From Dromaius novaehollandiae (taxonomy: Eukaryota; Chordata; Aves; Casuariiformes; Dromaiidae), in contig NW_026991455.1 in the NCBI RefSeq assembly GCF_036370855.1, positions 129,001 to 193,000 of the forward strand: DNA of 64,000 bases. Reading direction: 5' to 3'. The notes beneath the pieces were generated by a model, which had not been told where the DNA came from, ran no database searches, and worked only from the letters and a program-made list of their open reading frames with translations. A program made the translations under genes and the position numbers. The stretch's first letter is position 1. The number at the start of each line of letters is the position of its first letter. Positions 35,901-44,524 of the stretch are shown in pieces.

Positions 35901-38900
35901 GGCACCACTGCAAGATGGGCTTGGAAGTGTGAATTTGGAAGCCTGTTGTGCATCCATGCTTGTGTGCCTTTGGTTGTGCACAAAATGGGGCACACGAATG
36001 TGTGCCTTATGTGCCTTTGCTTGGGCACAGATTGGGCTAGAGTAGAGGGGACTTTGTTCCGAGTTGGCCAGGAAGTGCGTTTGCTGTCCTTGGCATGTGG
36101 CAGGACCCAACAGAGAAGAGGCAGTGGCTCTTGGTGGTTCTTTCCGCAGGCCTTAGCCTCAAAATGCCTCCTTTTGCTTTGCAGGTGGTGAAAACAGCTT
36201 GGGAGGCATCAGCCGGGTCACCCCAGCCGATGGACTGGTCGAGCTCAGGCAGCAGCTCCCAGGTAGGTGGCGGCAGGAGTTATTTTGGGGAGAGGTGGGG
36301 AGGGTGGCTTGGCAAGGGTGTGTGCCGCTGAGCAGAGAGGTGCCACTGCAAGATGGTCTTGGAAGCGTGAATTTGGAAGCCTGTTTTGCATCCACGCTTG
36401 TGTGCCTTTGGTTGTGCACAAAATGGGGCATAATACAAGAGACGTTGTTGCGGGGGCGCCTGGGCATGTGTTTGCTGTCCTTGGCATGTGGCAGGACCCA
36501 GGAGAGAAGAGGCAGTGGCTCTTGGTGGTTCTTTCTGTGTGCCCTTGCCTCAAAATGCCTCCTTTTGCTTTGCAGGTGGTGAAGACAGCTGGGCTGGCAT
36601 CGGCCAGGTCACCCCAGCCGATGGACTGGTCGAGCTCAGGCAGCAGCTCCCAGGTAGGTGGTGGCAGGAGTTATTTAGGGGAGAGGTGGGGAGGGTGGCT
36701 TGGCAAGGGTGTGTGCCGCTGAGCAGAGAGACGCCATTGCAAGATGGGCTTGGAATGGAGAGCTTGGTAGCCTCTTGTGAGTCCATGCTTGTGTGCCTTT
36801 GGTGGTGCACACAGTGGGGCACAAATGTGTGCCTTGCGTGCATTTGGTTGTGCCCCAAAGGGGGCATAATGCAAGAGACGTTGTTGCAGGGGGACCTGGG
36901 AATTTGTTTGTTGTCCTTGTCATGTGGCAGGACCCGGGAGAGAAGAGGCAGTGGCTCTTGGTGGTTCTTTCTGTGTGCCCTTGCCTTAAAATGCTGCCCT
37001 TTGGTTTGCAGGCGGTGAAGACAGCTGGGCAGGCATCAGCCAGGTCAGCCCAGCCGATGGACTGGTCGAGCTCAGGCAGCAGCTCCCAGGTAGGTGGTGG
37101 CAGGAGTTAGTTTGGGGAGAGGTGGGGAGGGTGGCTTGGCAAGGGTGTGTGCCGCTGAGCAGAGGCGCCATTGCAGGATGGGCTTGGAAGCATGAGCTTG
37201 GAAGCCTCTTGTGCATCCATGCATGTGTGCTTTTGGTTGTTCACACAGTGGAGCACAAATGTGTACCCTGTGTGCCTTTGGTTGTGCCCAAAATGGGGCA
37301 TAATGCAAGAGACGTTGTTGCTGGGGACCTGGGCATGTGTTTACTGGGTTTGTAATGTGGCAGGACCCGGGAGAGAAGAGGCAGTGGCTCTTGGGGGTTC
37401 TCTCAGTGTGCCTCTCCCTCAAAATGCCTCCTTTTGCTTTGCAGGTGGTGAAGACAGCTTGGGTGGTATCAGCTTGGTCAGCCCAGCCGATGGACTGGTC
37501 GAGCTCAGGCAGCAGTTCCCAGGTAGGCGGCAGGAGTTAGTTTGGGGAGAGGTGGGGAGGGTGGCTTGGCAAGGGTGTGTGCCGCTGAGCAGAGAGGTGC
37601 CACTTCAAGATGGTCTTGGAAGCGTGAATTTGGAAGCCTGTTTTGCATCCACGCTTGTGTGCCTTTGGTTGTGCACAAAATGGGGCATAATACAAGAGAC
37701 GTTGTTGCGGGGGCGCCTGGGCATGTGTTTGCTGTCCTTGGCATGTGGCAGGACCCGGGAGAGAAGAGGCAGTGGCTCTTGGTGGTTCTTTCTGTGTGCC
37801 CTTGCCTCAAAATGCCTCCTTTTGCTTTGCAGGTGGTGAAGACAGCTGGGCTGGCATCGGCCAGGTCACCCCAGCCGATGGACTGGTCGAGCTCAGGCAG
37901 CAGCTCCCAGGTAGGTGGCGGCAGGAGTTAGTTTGGGGAGAGGTGGGGAGGGTGGCTTGGCAAGGGTGTGTGCCGATGCACAGAGAGGCGCCATTGCGAG
38001 ATGGTCTTGGAATTGAGAGCTTGGAAGCCTGTTGTGCATCCATGCTTGTGTGCCTTTGGTTGTGCCCAAAATAGGGTATAATGCAAGAGACGTTGTTGTG
38101 GGGGCACCTGGGCATGTGTGTGCTGTCCTTGGCATGTGGCAGGACCCGGGAGAGAAGAGGCAGTGGCTCTTGGTGTTTCTTTCCGCAGGCCTTTGCCTCA
38201 AAATGCCTCCTTTTGCTTTGCAGGCGGTGAAGACAGCTGGGCTGGCATCGGCCAGGTCACCCCAGCACATGGACTGGTCGAGCTCAGGCAGCAGCTCCCA
38301 GGTAGGTGGTGGCACGAGTTAGTTTGGGGAGAGGTGGGGAGGGTGGCTTGGCAAGGGTGTGTGCCGATGCACAGAGAGGTGCCATTGCGAGATTGTCTTG
38401 GAAGTGAGAGCTTGGAAGCCTGTTGTGCATCCATGCTTGTGTGCTTTTGGTTGTGCACACAGTGGAGCACAAATGTGTACCTTGTGTGCCTTTGGTTGTG
38501 CCCAGAATGGAGCATAATGCAATAGACGTTGTTGCTGGGACACCTGGGCATGTGTTTGCTGTCCTTGGCATGTGGCAGGACCCAACAGAGAAGAGGCAGT
38601 GGCTCTTGGTGGTTCTTTCCGCAGGCCTTAGCCTCAAAATGCCTCCTTTTGCTTTGCAGGCGGTGAAGACAGCTGGGCTGGCATCGGCCAGGTCAGCCCA
38701 GCCGATGGACTGGTCGAGCTCAGGCAGCAGCTCCCAGGTAGGTGGCGGCAGGTGTTAGTTTGGGGAGAGTTGGGGAGGGTGGCTTGGCAAGGGTGTGTGC
38801 CGCTGAGCAGAGAGGCACCACTGCAAGATGGGCTTGGAAGCGTGAATTTGGAAGCCTGTTGTGCATCCATGCTTGTGTGCCTTTGGTTGTGCCCAAAATG

Positions 38901-39301
38901 GGGCACACGAATGTGTGCCTTGCGTGCCTTTGCTTGGGCACAGATTGGGCTAGAGTAGAGGGGACTTTGTTCCGAGTTGGCCAGGAAGTGCGTTTGCTGT
39001 CCTTGGCATGTGGCAGGACCCAACAGAGAAGAGGCAGTGGCTCTTGGTGGTTCTCTCAGTGTGCCTTTGCCTCAAAATGCCTCCTTTTGCTTTGCAGGCG
39101 GTGAAGACAGCTGGGCTGGCATCGGCCAGGTCAGCCCAGCCGATGGACTGGTCGAGCTCAGGCAGCAGCTCCCAGGTAGGTGGTGGCAGGAGTTAGTTTG
39201 GGGAGAGGTGGGGAGGGTGGCTTGGCAAGGGTGTGTGCCGCTGAGCAGAGAGGTGCCATTGCGAGATGGTCTTGGAAGTGAGAGCTTGGAAGCCTGTTGT
39301 G
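32940..39301 (+). repeat. Tandem array of a 78-nt exon with its introns, copies 1-16
   Basis: Sixteen head-to-tail units each contain a 78-nt exon between a strong acceptor (CCTTTTGCTTTGCAG or a close variant) and a GTAGGT donor (GTAGGC in copy 12). Exons: 33050-33127, 33486-33563, 33877-33954, 34267-34344, 34616-34693, 34919-34996, 35357-35434, 35747-35824, 36185-36262, 36576-36653, 37012-37089, 37445-37522, 37833-37910, 38224-38301, 38660-38737 and 39098-39175. Spacing is mainly about 390 or 436 bp, with two shorter units of 349 and 303 bp. No exon has an indel. In phase 0 all copies are open and end in PMDWSSSGSSSQ or a close variant. In phase 1 (ending DGLVELRQQLPG) copy 1 has a stop. Because 78 is divisible by three, any number of exons can be spliced together in frame. 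I do not recognise the protein. Introns are also highly similar between units, so recent amplification is likely. Confidence 0.9.
39296..39301 (+). repeat. Left target-site duplication of the provirus (GTTGTG)
   Basis: GTTGTG precedes the LTR and ATTGTG (46788-46793) follows the other LTR. Other array units read GCCTGTTGTGCATCC at this place, showing the undisturbed site. One of six bases differs. Confidence 0.75.
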
Positions 39302-39686
39302 TGTTGGAAACTTGCACGGGAGGAGCCGACGGAGGGAAGACCCAGACGCTCAATATGAGTGATCAGTGTACTTCAACTTTATTAGGTGTGGTCTTTCTTT
39401 ATATAGCACAGGACTAATCAGGCTCATACATATTGCAAAAGCTGAGCTCCTTATTGGTAACAGCAATTTGGTTTACCCAGCAACTTCTGCATTACATCAC
39501 CCGCAAGTTCCCAGGACTAATCATTGATAACACCTTGGAGCCAAGGACAATGTGTCCTTGGCTCTAGCTGTTTTTACTCTCATACGGGACTTGGTTCACA
39601 TCAACTGTGTGCGATATGCACTTAGTTCTGCTTCCTTTAGTTGTTTAATCTTCACATGACCTCTGCCCTCAAGCCAGTCCTCCACA
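39302..39686 (-). repeat. 3' LTR of the provirus
   Basis: 385 bp with TG...CA ends. On the viral strand it has a TATA box (TATATAAA, at 39398-39405) and an AATAAA signal (39378-39383). It differs from the 5' LTR at three places; on the viral strand all three are A here against G in the 5' LTR. The env reading frame ends inside its U3. Confidence 0.93.
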
Positions 39687-41041
39687 ATTCCCCCGTTTTT
39701 ATTTTGTGCGAGAAAGACCTTTTTAGTTAATTGTTCAAGCTTTTGTGTTAAGCAGCTAAAAATCACTCTTACTACAATTAAAACTAATACAATTATGAAT
39801 AGAATACATAGCCCTTCTTTGATCAAGCTCAAAATCCAGGTACTCACATTACCAAACATCTTTCTAAACAGATCATCAAACCAATTATACTGTACGGTGA
39901 TTCTCTGGGTGTGGTCCTTTAGCCATTTCAATTGCTCATAGATTGACTGTCCATGATCAGAAAGATTAAAACAACACATTCCTTCAAAATCCTCACACCC
40001 GTGTCCCTGTGCTAAAAGCAGAAAGTCTATAGCTGCTCTATTTTGCAACACTGCATGTCTCAGGCTATCCATATCCTGTGACATTTCAGAGAGAATTTGT
40101 GTAGTAACATTTGATTGTTTAACAGCCCAACAAGCAAGTTTATTTAGATTAGACATGGCATGCGCAACTGCAACGTTAGGAGCTAAAGCTGCGGCGAAAA
40201 ACCTTTCCGCAGGCCCCCATAATTCTACATCATCAGCGCAATCTGAACCTAGTTTTTTCAATTCACGCTTGCCTCGACGATTCTCACTTCTTCTATGTCT
40301 GATTGCTGCAGTCAGATTTGACCAACGCTGATCATGTAAGTCAGGGGCAAAGAGTGTTAGGCGTCCTATATAACAAGGTCCCCCATAAGCATTTCCTGGC
40401 ACACCTTGCCATGCTCTGTCACCACAAATTAGAAAAATACCAGGAGGCAGTGCCTTAGGGGCACTCATGGGCCACATTGAGTTGTGATCATTTACTCCAT
40501 AGGCCCCAAGTGGCTCACTATTATTGGAGTTATTCCACCCACAATAATTACCGTTGGCGTTAAACCCTAAAGTTCTAGACGTTATGTTCGTCCAATGAGT
40601 CTTATTTTGTTTACCTTTATTTAGTATAAAACAGGTTTGTGTCCAATTATCACTAGTGTTTCCTACTGCTACTGACCCTAACAAATCTAATTCTTGTGGA
40701 TCCCATGGCAACGAAATATTAAGATGTTGCAGTGCAGCAACCACTCCGTCTGAGAGGTTGCTCGAGAAGGACCCACTTAAGAGAGTAAGCGAAGTTGAGT
40801 ACGGGCCTAACAGCTTGACCAATTCCTTTGGAGTTCCTATAGGCACCCCAAACAGACACGTCCGGAAGGGATCACTTCCTGAGGCTAGAGACAAACAAAA
40901 GGTACGCTGGTTAGTTTCGTTAGCCCATGTAACCCACATATTCTGTTGAGTATCAATCTGAGACAACATTGTAGACCCTTCAGCAATTATCATGATCAAT
41001 AGGACAATTTTGCGCAGAGTTGTCTGTCCGATTCTGAGCAT
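39596..41041 (-). CDS. env: Envelope glycoprotein precursor of the provirus
   Basis: An open frame of 481 codons. Visible parts are an N-terminal hydrophobic stretch (about residues 10-20), a surface region with many N-glycosylation sites, a furin-type RRGKR site (255-259), and a transmembrane subunit. The latter has an internal hydrophobic fusion-peptide-like segment (about 281-296) between two cysteines, a CX6CC motif (349-357) and a membrane anchor (about 411-431). An internal rather than terminal fusion peptide and the text around CX6CC resemble alpharetroviruses, although pol is betaretroviral. The surface part, about 255 residues, is short for a retrovirus. The last 30 or so codons lie in the U3 of the 3' LTR. 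The start overlaps the end of pol by 62 nt, so expression would need a spliced RNA. The frame has no stops. Confidence 0.85.
   Translation of the reverse strand: MLRIGQTTLRKIVLLIMIIAEGSTMLSQIDTQQNMWVTWANETNQRTFCLSLASGSDPFRTCLFGVPIGTPKELVKLLGPYSTSLTLLSGSFSSNLSDGVVAALQHLNISLPWDPQELDLLGSVAVGNTSDNWTQTCFILNKGKQNKTHWTNITSRTLGFNANGNYCGWNNSNNSEPLGAYGVNDHNSMWPMSAPKALPPGIFLICGDRAWQGVPGNAYGGPCYIGRLTLFAPDLHDQRWSNLTAAIRHRRSENRRGKRELKKLGSDCADDVELWGPAERFFAAALAPNVAVAHAMSNLNKLACWAVKQSNVTTQILSEMSQDMDSLRHAVLQNRAAIDFLLLAQGHGCEDFEGMCCFNLSDHGQSIYEQLKWLKDHTQRITVQYNWFDDLFRKMFGNVSTWILSLIKEGLCILFIIVLVLIVVRVIFSCLTQKLEQLTKKVFLAQNKNGGIVEDWLEGRGHVKIKQLKEAELSAYRTQLM
39687..39702 (-). promoter_or_regulatory. Polypurine tract of the provirus
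   Basis: Read on the viral strand, AAAAACGGGGGAAT directly precedes the 3' LTR. This is the expected primer for plus-strand DNA synthesis. It lies within the env reading frame. Confidence 0.85.
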
Positions 41042-43658
41042 AGTCTTTGTCCACAGTCGCTCCTTCGTCTATCACAGGTTTCGTAAATCTGCTGGGAACC
41101 CAAACCGGTCCTGTGGGAGAAGATATACACACATAACCGCGCCCTACATATATTACCTCTGCTGGACCTATCCATACTCCCGTTTTCATGTCCCGGTATT
41201 TTACACTAAAGGTCCGACTACCAGCCTTTTCTTCTTCTATATGATGTTTGATTGCTGGTGGTTCTTTGTCATCCCCGAATACACACAAATAGTTTAGTAC
41301 GAATAGGGTCTTATCAATTTTTTCCTTGATGTCTAGGATATCCTTAAACTTTTCTATGTATTGTTTGACAGTGCTGTTTGCTCGTTCAACAACCGCCTGA
41401 CCTGTGGGTGAATGGGGAATGCCTGTTACATGTTTGATATTCCATAAGTTCATAAACTCCTTAATGGCTTTACTGACATAAGCAGGGCCGTTATCTGTTT
41501 TTATGGCTTCTGGGACCCCCATTACAGCAAAACAGCTGGTGAGATGGCGGCGTACATCTCGCACCCTTTCCCCAGACTGTGGTGTCACCCATATCATATG
41601 GCTGTAAGTGTCTATCGTCACATGCAAATATTTAAGCCGACCAAAACTAGGCACGTGAGTAACATCCATTTGCCAGATCTCATTCACCTTTAGACCTCGT
41701 GGGTTCACTCCCACCCCTATTCCTACACCCGCATTATGGTGACTACATATGGGGCATGATTTTACTATAGCCTGCGCGTCGGTCCTGCTTATCTGGTAGA
41801 CCCGGGCGAGTCCTTTTGCATTTTGGTGAAAGGTAGCATGTGCTTCTCTGGCCCGGCAAAATGGCGATAGCGGCGCCTCCCTTGCTGGAGCAGCCACCAG
41901 TCTATCTGCCCTGGCATTGCCTTCTCCTAGACCTTCCTCCCAGAGATGGCTCCTAATGTGGACTACTGCATATGGTTCCTGTCGCTGTTCAATAGCAATT
42001 TGCAAACTAATCAGTAGGCTCGCCAGTCTTTTATTCTTGATGTCTCGTAAATTGGAGTCTTCGATTCTAGCAGCGAGGCCTACTACATACAACGAATCCG
42101 ATATTATGTTTAGTGGTGTATCTTTCCATTTCACAAATGCCCAGACAACAGCAAAAAGTTCCAAGGTTTGCAGCGAATCTCCTTCCTGGGCAGCTAATAA
42201 TTTATGTTTCCAGCCCTCCTTATCTCTCCATGTCACTGCAGCAGTCCTGGACCGTCTTCCTGCATCAGTAAATACTGTTTGTGCCTCTTGCAGCGGTGAC
42301 GCAGACCGCTTGGGCTTAATTATCCAGTTATGGTTCTCCATCCACGCTAATGTAGTGGACGGCAGCGGCTTTGCTACTATATTCGCCCCATCCTGTAACA
42401 AAGCGGCTTGTAACTCCATTGAGTTTTGCATATACCACTCTAGGTCGTTGGGTTTCAATGGCAGCCAAATGGTATTCGGTGGTGCTCCCTCAATTTGCAA
42501 TATTCGGTTTCTTCCTTTCCTAATGAGTTCGGCCAGCGTTGAAATTTTTTCTTGAATAGTTCGTTTTGGTTGTAACGGTGGTGCTACCCATTCTAGTACA
42601 ATGGGTTCCGCCAACCCTCTTCTTTCCCCCGTTTTTATTTTGTGTTGTGTAATGGCTCCCATTAGGTATTGTGGGCCACATAATATAGTAAGATCAAGTG
42701 GCTGATTTTCCAGGCGTCGGTGCGTAGCACGCGTAGTAATTAGGGATGCAATTTCCTGGAGTACCCGTTGCTGTTCCTCTGTGAGCGTGACGGCAGCCGC
42801 TGGGTCTGTTCCCTTCAGCAAGGGGCGTAGCAGATTTAAAAGTTCATTAGGAATGCCGACAACCGGACGGATCCATTGGAGGTCTCCTAATAGTTTTTGA
42901 GCATCATTGAGTGTTCTTATGTCAGTCCTGATTGTCAATTTCTGTGGTCTGATGGTGGCATTCGAAATATGCCAACCTAGATACTGCCAGGGGCTGGATT
43001 CCTGTACCTTTTCCGGAGCCACCACAAGTTCCTTTTTCTTTAATTGTGTGATTAGATCAAATTTTTGTTCAGGAGAAAAAGGGTTTTTTTGTGCCAACAA
43101 TATGTCGTCCATGTAGTGATATATCATGGTCTCTGGCCACTGTTGACGTAACGGTTGAAGTGCCGCATCGACATAGAGTTGACAGAGGGTTGGTGAGTTT
43201 CGCATACCCTGCGGTAGTACTGTCCACTCAAATCTTTGGTCTGGCCCCTCTCTATTGATAGCAGGGAGTGTAAATGCAAATCGCTGTTTATCATCTTCAT
43301 GGAGGGCTATGGTAAAGAAACAGTCCTTTAAATCTACGATTAGCAGGTGCCAGCCTTCTGGGATCATTGCTGGGCTGGGTAACCCCGGTTGTAAAGCACC
43401 CATGTCATACATCTGTCTGTTTACAGCACGTAGATCATGTAAAAGTCTGTATTTGCCGGATTTTTTCTTGATCACAAATATTGGGGTATTCCAAGGGCTG
43501 GTAGATAGTCTTAGATGACCTTGTTTGTACTGTTCCTTTACTAGTTCATGTGCTTGAATGAGACTTTCCCGTTTAAGCGGCCATTGCTCTACCCACACAG
43601 GCTGATCAGTCCTCCAGCTGAGTGGGATTGGGAAAGTCCAGGCAATGGCCGGTGCTAT
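40980..43658 (-). CDS. pol: Pol: reverse transcriptase, RNase H, integrase (via -1 frameshift from pro)
   Basis: The frame is open from the pro-pol slip site at 43658-43664 to a stop at 40980, about 892 codons. There is no need for its own ATG. RT contains VDLKDCF and the YMDD catalytic motif (about residues 182-185 counted from the slip site). RNase H contains FTDAG, LELFAVVWA and SDSLYVV. Integrase has an HHCC zinc domain (Cys pair in SCPICSHH) and all three catalytic acids: Asp in WQMDVTH, Asp in KTDNGPAY and Glu in QAVVERAN. A C-terminal GPVWVPSR segment ends it. The betaretrovirus-type (class II) assignment follows from motif style and the two-frameshift layout. All key residues I can check are present. 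Confidence 0.92.
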   Translation of the reverse strand: MAPAIAWTFPIPLSWRTDQPVWVEQWPLKRESLIQAHELVKEQYKQGHLRLSTSPWNTPIFVIKKKSGKYRLLHDLRAVNRQMYDMGALQPGLPSPAMIPEGWHLLIVDLKDCFFTIALHEDDKQRFAFTLPAINREGPDQRFEWTVLPQGMRNSPTLCQLYVDAALQPLRQQWPETMIYHYMDDILLAQKNPFSPEQKFDLITQLKKKELVVAPEKVQESSPWQYLGWHISNATIRPQKLTIRTDIRTLNDAQKLLGDLQWIRPVVGIPNELLNLLRPLLKGTDPAAAVTLTEEQQRVLQEIASLITTRATHRRLENQPLDLTILCGPQYLMGAITQHKIKTGERRGLAEPIVLEWVAPPLQPKRTIQEKISTLAELIRKGRNRILQIEGAPPNTIWLPLKPNDLEWYMQNSMELQAALLQDGANIVAKPLPSTTLAWMENHNWIIKPKRSASPLQEAQTVFTDAGRRSRTAAVTWRDKEGWKHKLLAAQEGDSLQTLELFAVVWAFVKWKDTPLNIISDSLYVVGLAARIEDSNLRDIKNKRLASLLISLQIAIEQRQEPYAVVHIRSHLWEEGLGEGNARADRLVAAPAREAPLSPFCRAREAHATFHQNAKGLARVYQISRTDAQAIVKSCPICSHHNAGVGIGVGVNPRGLKVNEIWQMDVTHVPSFGRLKYLHVTIDTYSHMIWVTPQSGERVRDVRRHLTSCFAVMGVPEAIKTDNGPAYVSKAIKEFMNLWNIKHVTGIPHSPTGQAVVERANSTVKQYIEKFKDILDIKEKIDKTLFVLNYLCVFGDDKEPPAIKHHIEEEKAGSRTFSVKYRDMKTGVWIGPAEVIYVGRGYVCISSPTGPVWVPSRFTKPVIDEGATVDKDYAQNRTDNSAQNCPIDHDNC

Positions 43659-44524
43659 AAAGGGTGTTCCGAGGTAAGCACCATACCCATCTGGGCAAGG
43701 ATATCGCGCCCTATTAATGTTTGCACTCCTTCAGGTAGGGGTAAAATGGAAACGGAGCAATTCACCACCTTGTTCCCTATAGTCCATTGTAGCGTCGATG
43801 ATTTTCGGGCGAGGGTGACCCCGCCTACCCCAGCTACCATAGAGCTGGTCTCTCGGGTTGGCCAATGTTGGGGCCAAATCTTAGTGCTAATTATTGATAC
43901 ATCCGCTCCAGTGTCCAATAAGGCATTAGTGCGTATAGATTCTTCTTTATACTTTACAGTCACGGTTTGTCGGGGCCTTTGATGCATTCCGACAGTCAGT
44001 AATGCTGCACTTCCAGTGGAACCAAAAGCACCATAGCCTCGTGGTTGCTCTTTCGCTGGTGCCACCCCTTCAGTCAGGTGGGGAAGCGGAATAAGTTGAG
44101 CTATTCTCGATCCTTGTGGTATGTGCATAGGTGGAAACATTGCTGAAACCACAATTTGTATTTCCCCGAAATAGTCCTTGTCGATCAATCCTGTCAAAAC
44201 TTGTAATCCTTTCATTGTAGCGGACGATCTTCCAATCAGTAAGGCACCTATCGGCTCATGATTAATAGTTACTGGTCCATAGACATTCGTCCGGATTCTT
44301 GTTGGCTTTGTATCCAATAAGGTGGCGTCTACTGCTGTTGCCAAGTCCAGTCCGAGACTCCCTCTGGTGGCTGGTCGAAGACAAAGGGATTCATGCTGTT
44401 CGGAGTGGAGCTGGGCGCCGGGGGGGTCGGTAGTTGTGTTAACTGCGGGGGTTGCTGGGTTGTTGTTGTGGTGAAGGCCGCCTTTTGTGTCGTCGCAGGG
44501 CGGCTCGTCCCGCTTCTTTGGGCG
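43655..44524 (-). CDS. pro: Pro: dUTPase and aspartic protease (via -1 frameshift from gag)
   Basis: After slippage at 44524-44530 the frame runs 289 codons to a TAG at 43655-43657. The first half is a dUTPase with the expected motifs in order (RGSLGLDLA, GRSSATMKG, GSRIAQL, RGYGAFGSTG). It hydrolyses dUTP to limit uracil incorporation. The second half is an aspartic protease with LLDTGADVS (catalytic DTGA at about 204-207) and LIGRDIL. A dUTPase in the pro frame is typical of betaretroviruses. No obvious G-patch follows the protease. Residues needed for catalysis are visible. Confidence 0.9.
   Translation of the reverse strand, partial: RPKKRDEPPCDDTKGGLHHNNNPATPAVNTTTDPPGAQLHSEQHESLCLRPATRGSLGLDLATAVDATLLDTKPTRIRTNVYGPVTINHEPIGALLIGRSSATMKGLQVLTGLIDKDYFGEIQIVVSAMFPPMHIPQGSRIAQLIPLPHLTEGVAPAKEQPRGYGAFGSTGSAALLTVGMHQRPRQTVTVKYKEESIRTNALLDTGADVSIISTKIWPQHWPTRETSSMVAGVGGVTLARKSSTLQWTIGNKVVNCSVSILPLPEGVQTLIGRDILAQMGMVLTSEHPL
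43658..43664 (-). promoter_or_regulatory. Pro-pol -1 frameshift heptamer CCCTTTA
   Basis: On the viral strand CCCTTTA is read C CCT TTA in the pro frame and is followed at once by the pro TAG stop. Slipping back one base enters the pol frame, which continues IAPAIAWTFPIPLSW into RT. Fits the X XXY YYZ rule. Confidence 0.85.

Noticed and set aside
33128..39100. Many overlapping frames of 90-220 codons inside the array introns, on both strands
   Set aside because: They arise because a GC-rich unit is repeated many times. They run across splice sites, the unit periods are not multiples of three, and the encoded text has no domain. Only the 78-nt exon is flanked by consistent splice signals.
33050..39175. 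Minus-strand frame over the exon (ELLPELDQSIGWADLADASP) as the true coding strand
   Set aside because: It reads smoothly, but the minus strand has no acceptor or donor at the boundaries, whereas the plus strand has both in all copies.
32940..39301. CRISPR-like array
   Set aside because: Regular spacing was noted, but the units are about 300-440 bp with similar, not unique, intervening sequence, in vertebrate DNA with splice signals.
40980..43598. Pol starting at 43598 with its own start codon
   Set aside because: That codon is GTG on the viral strand. The frame is open upstream to the CCCTTTA slip site, so translation by frameshift from pro is the better model.
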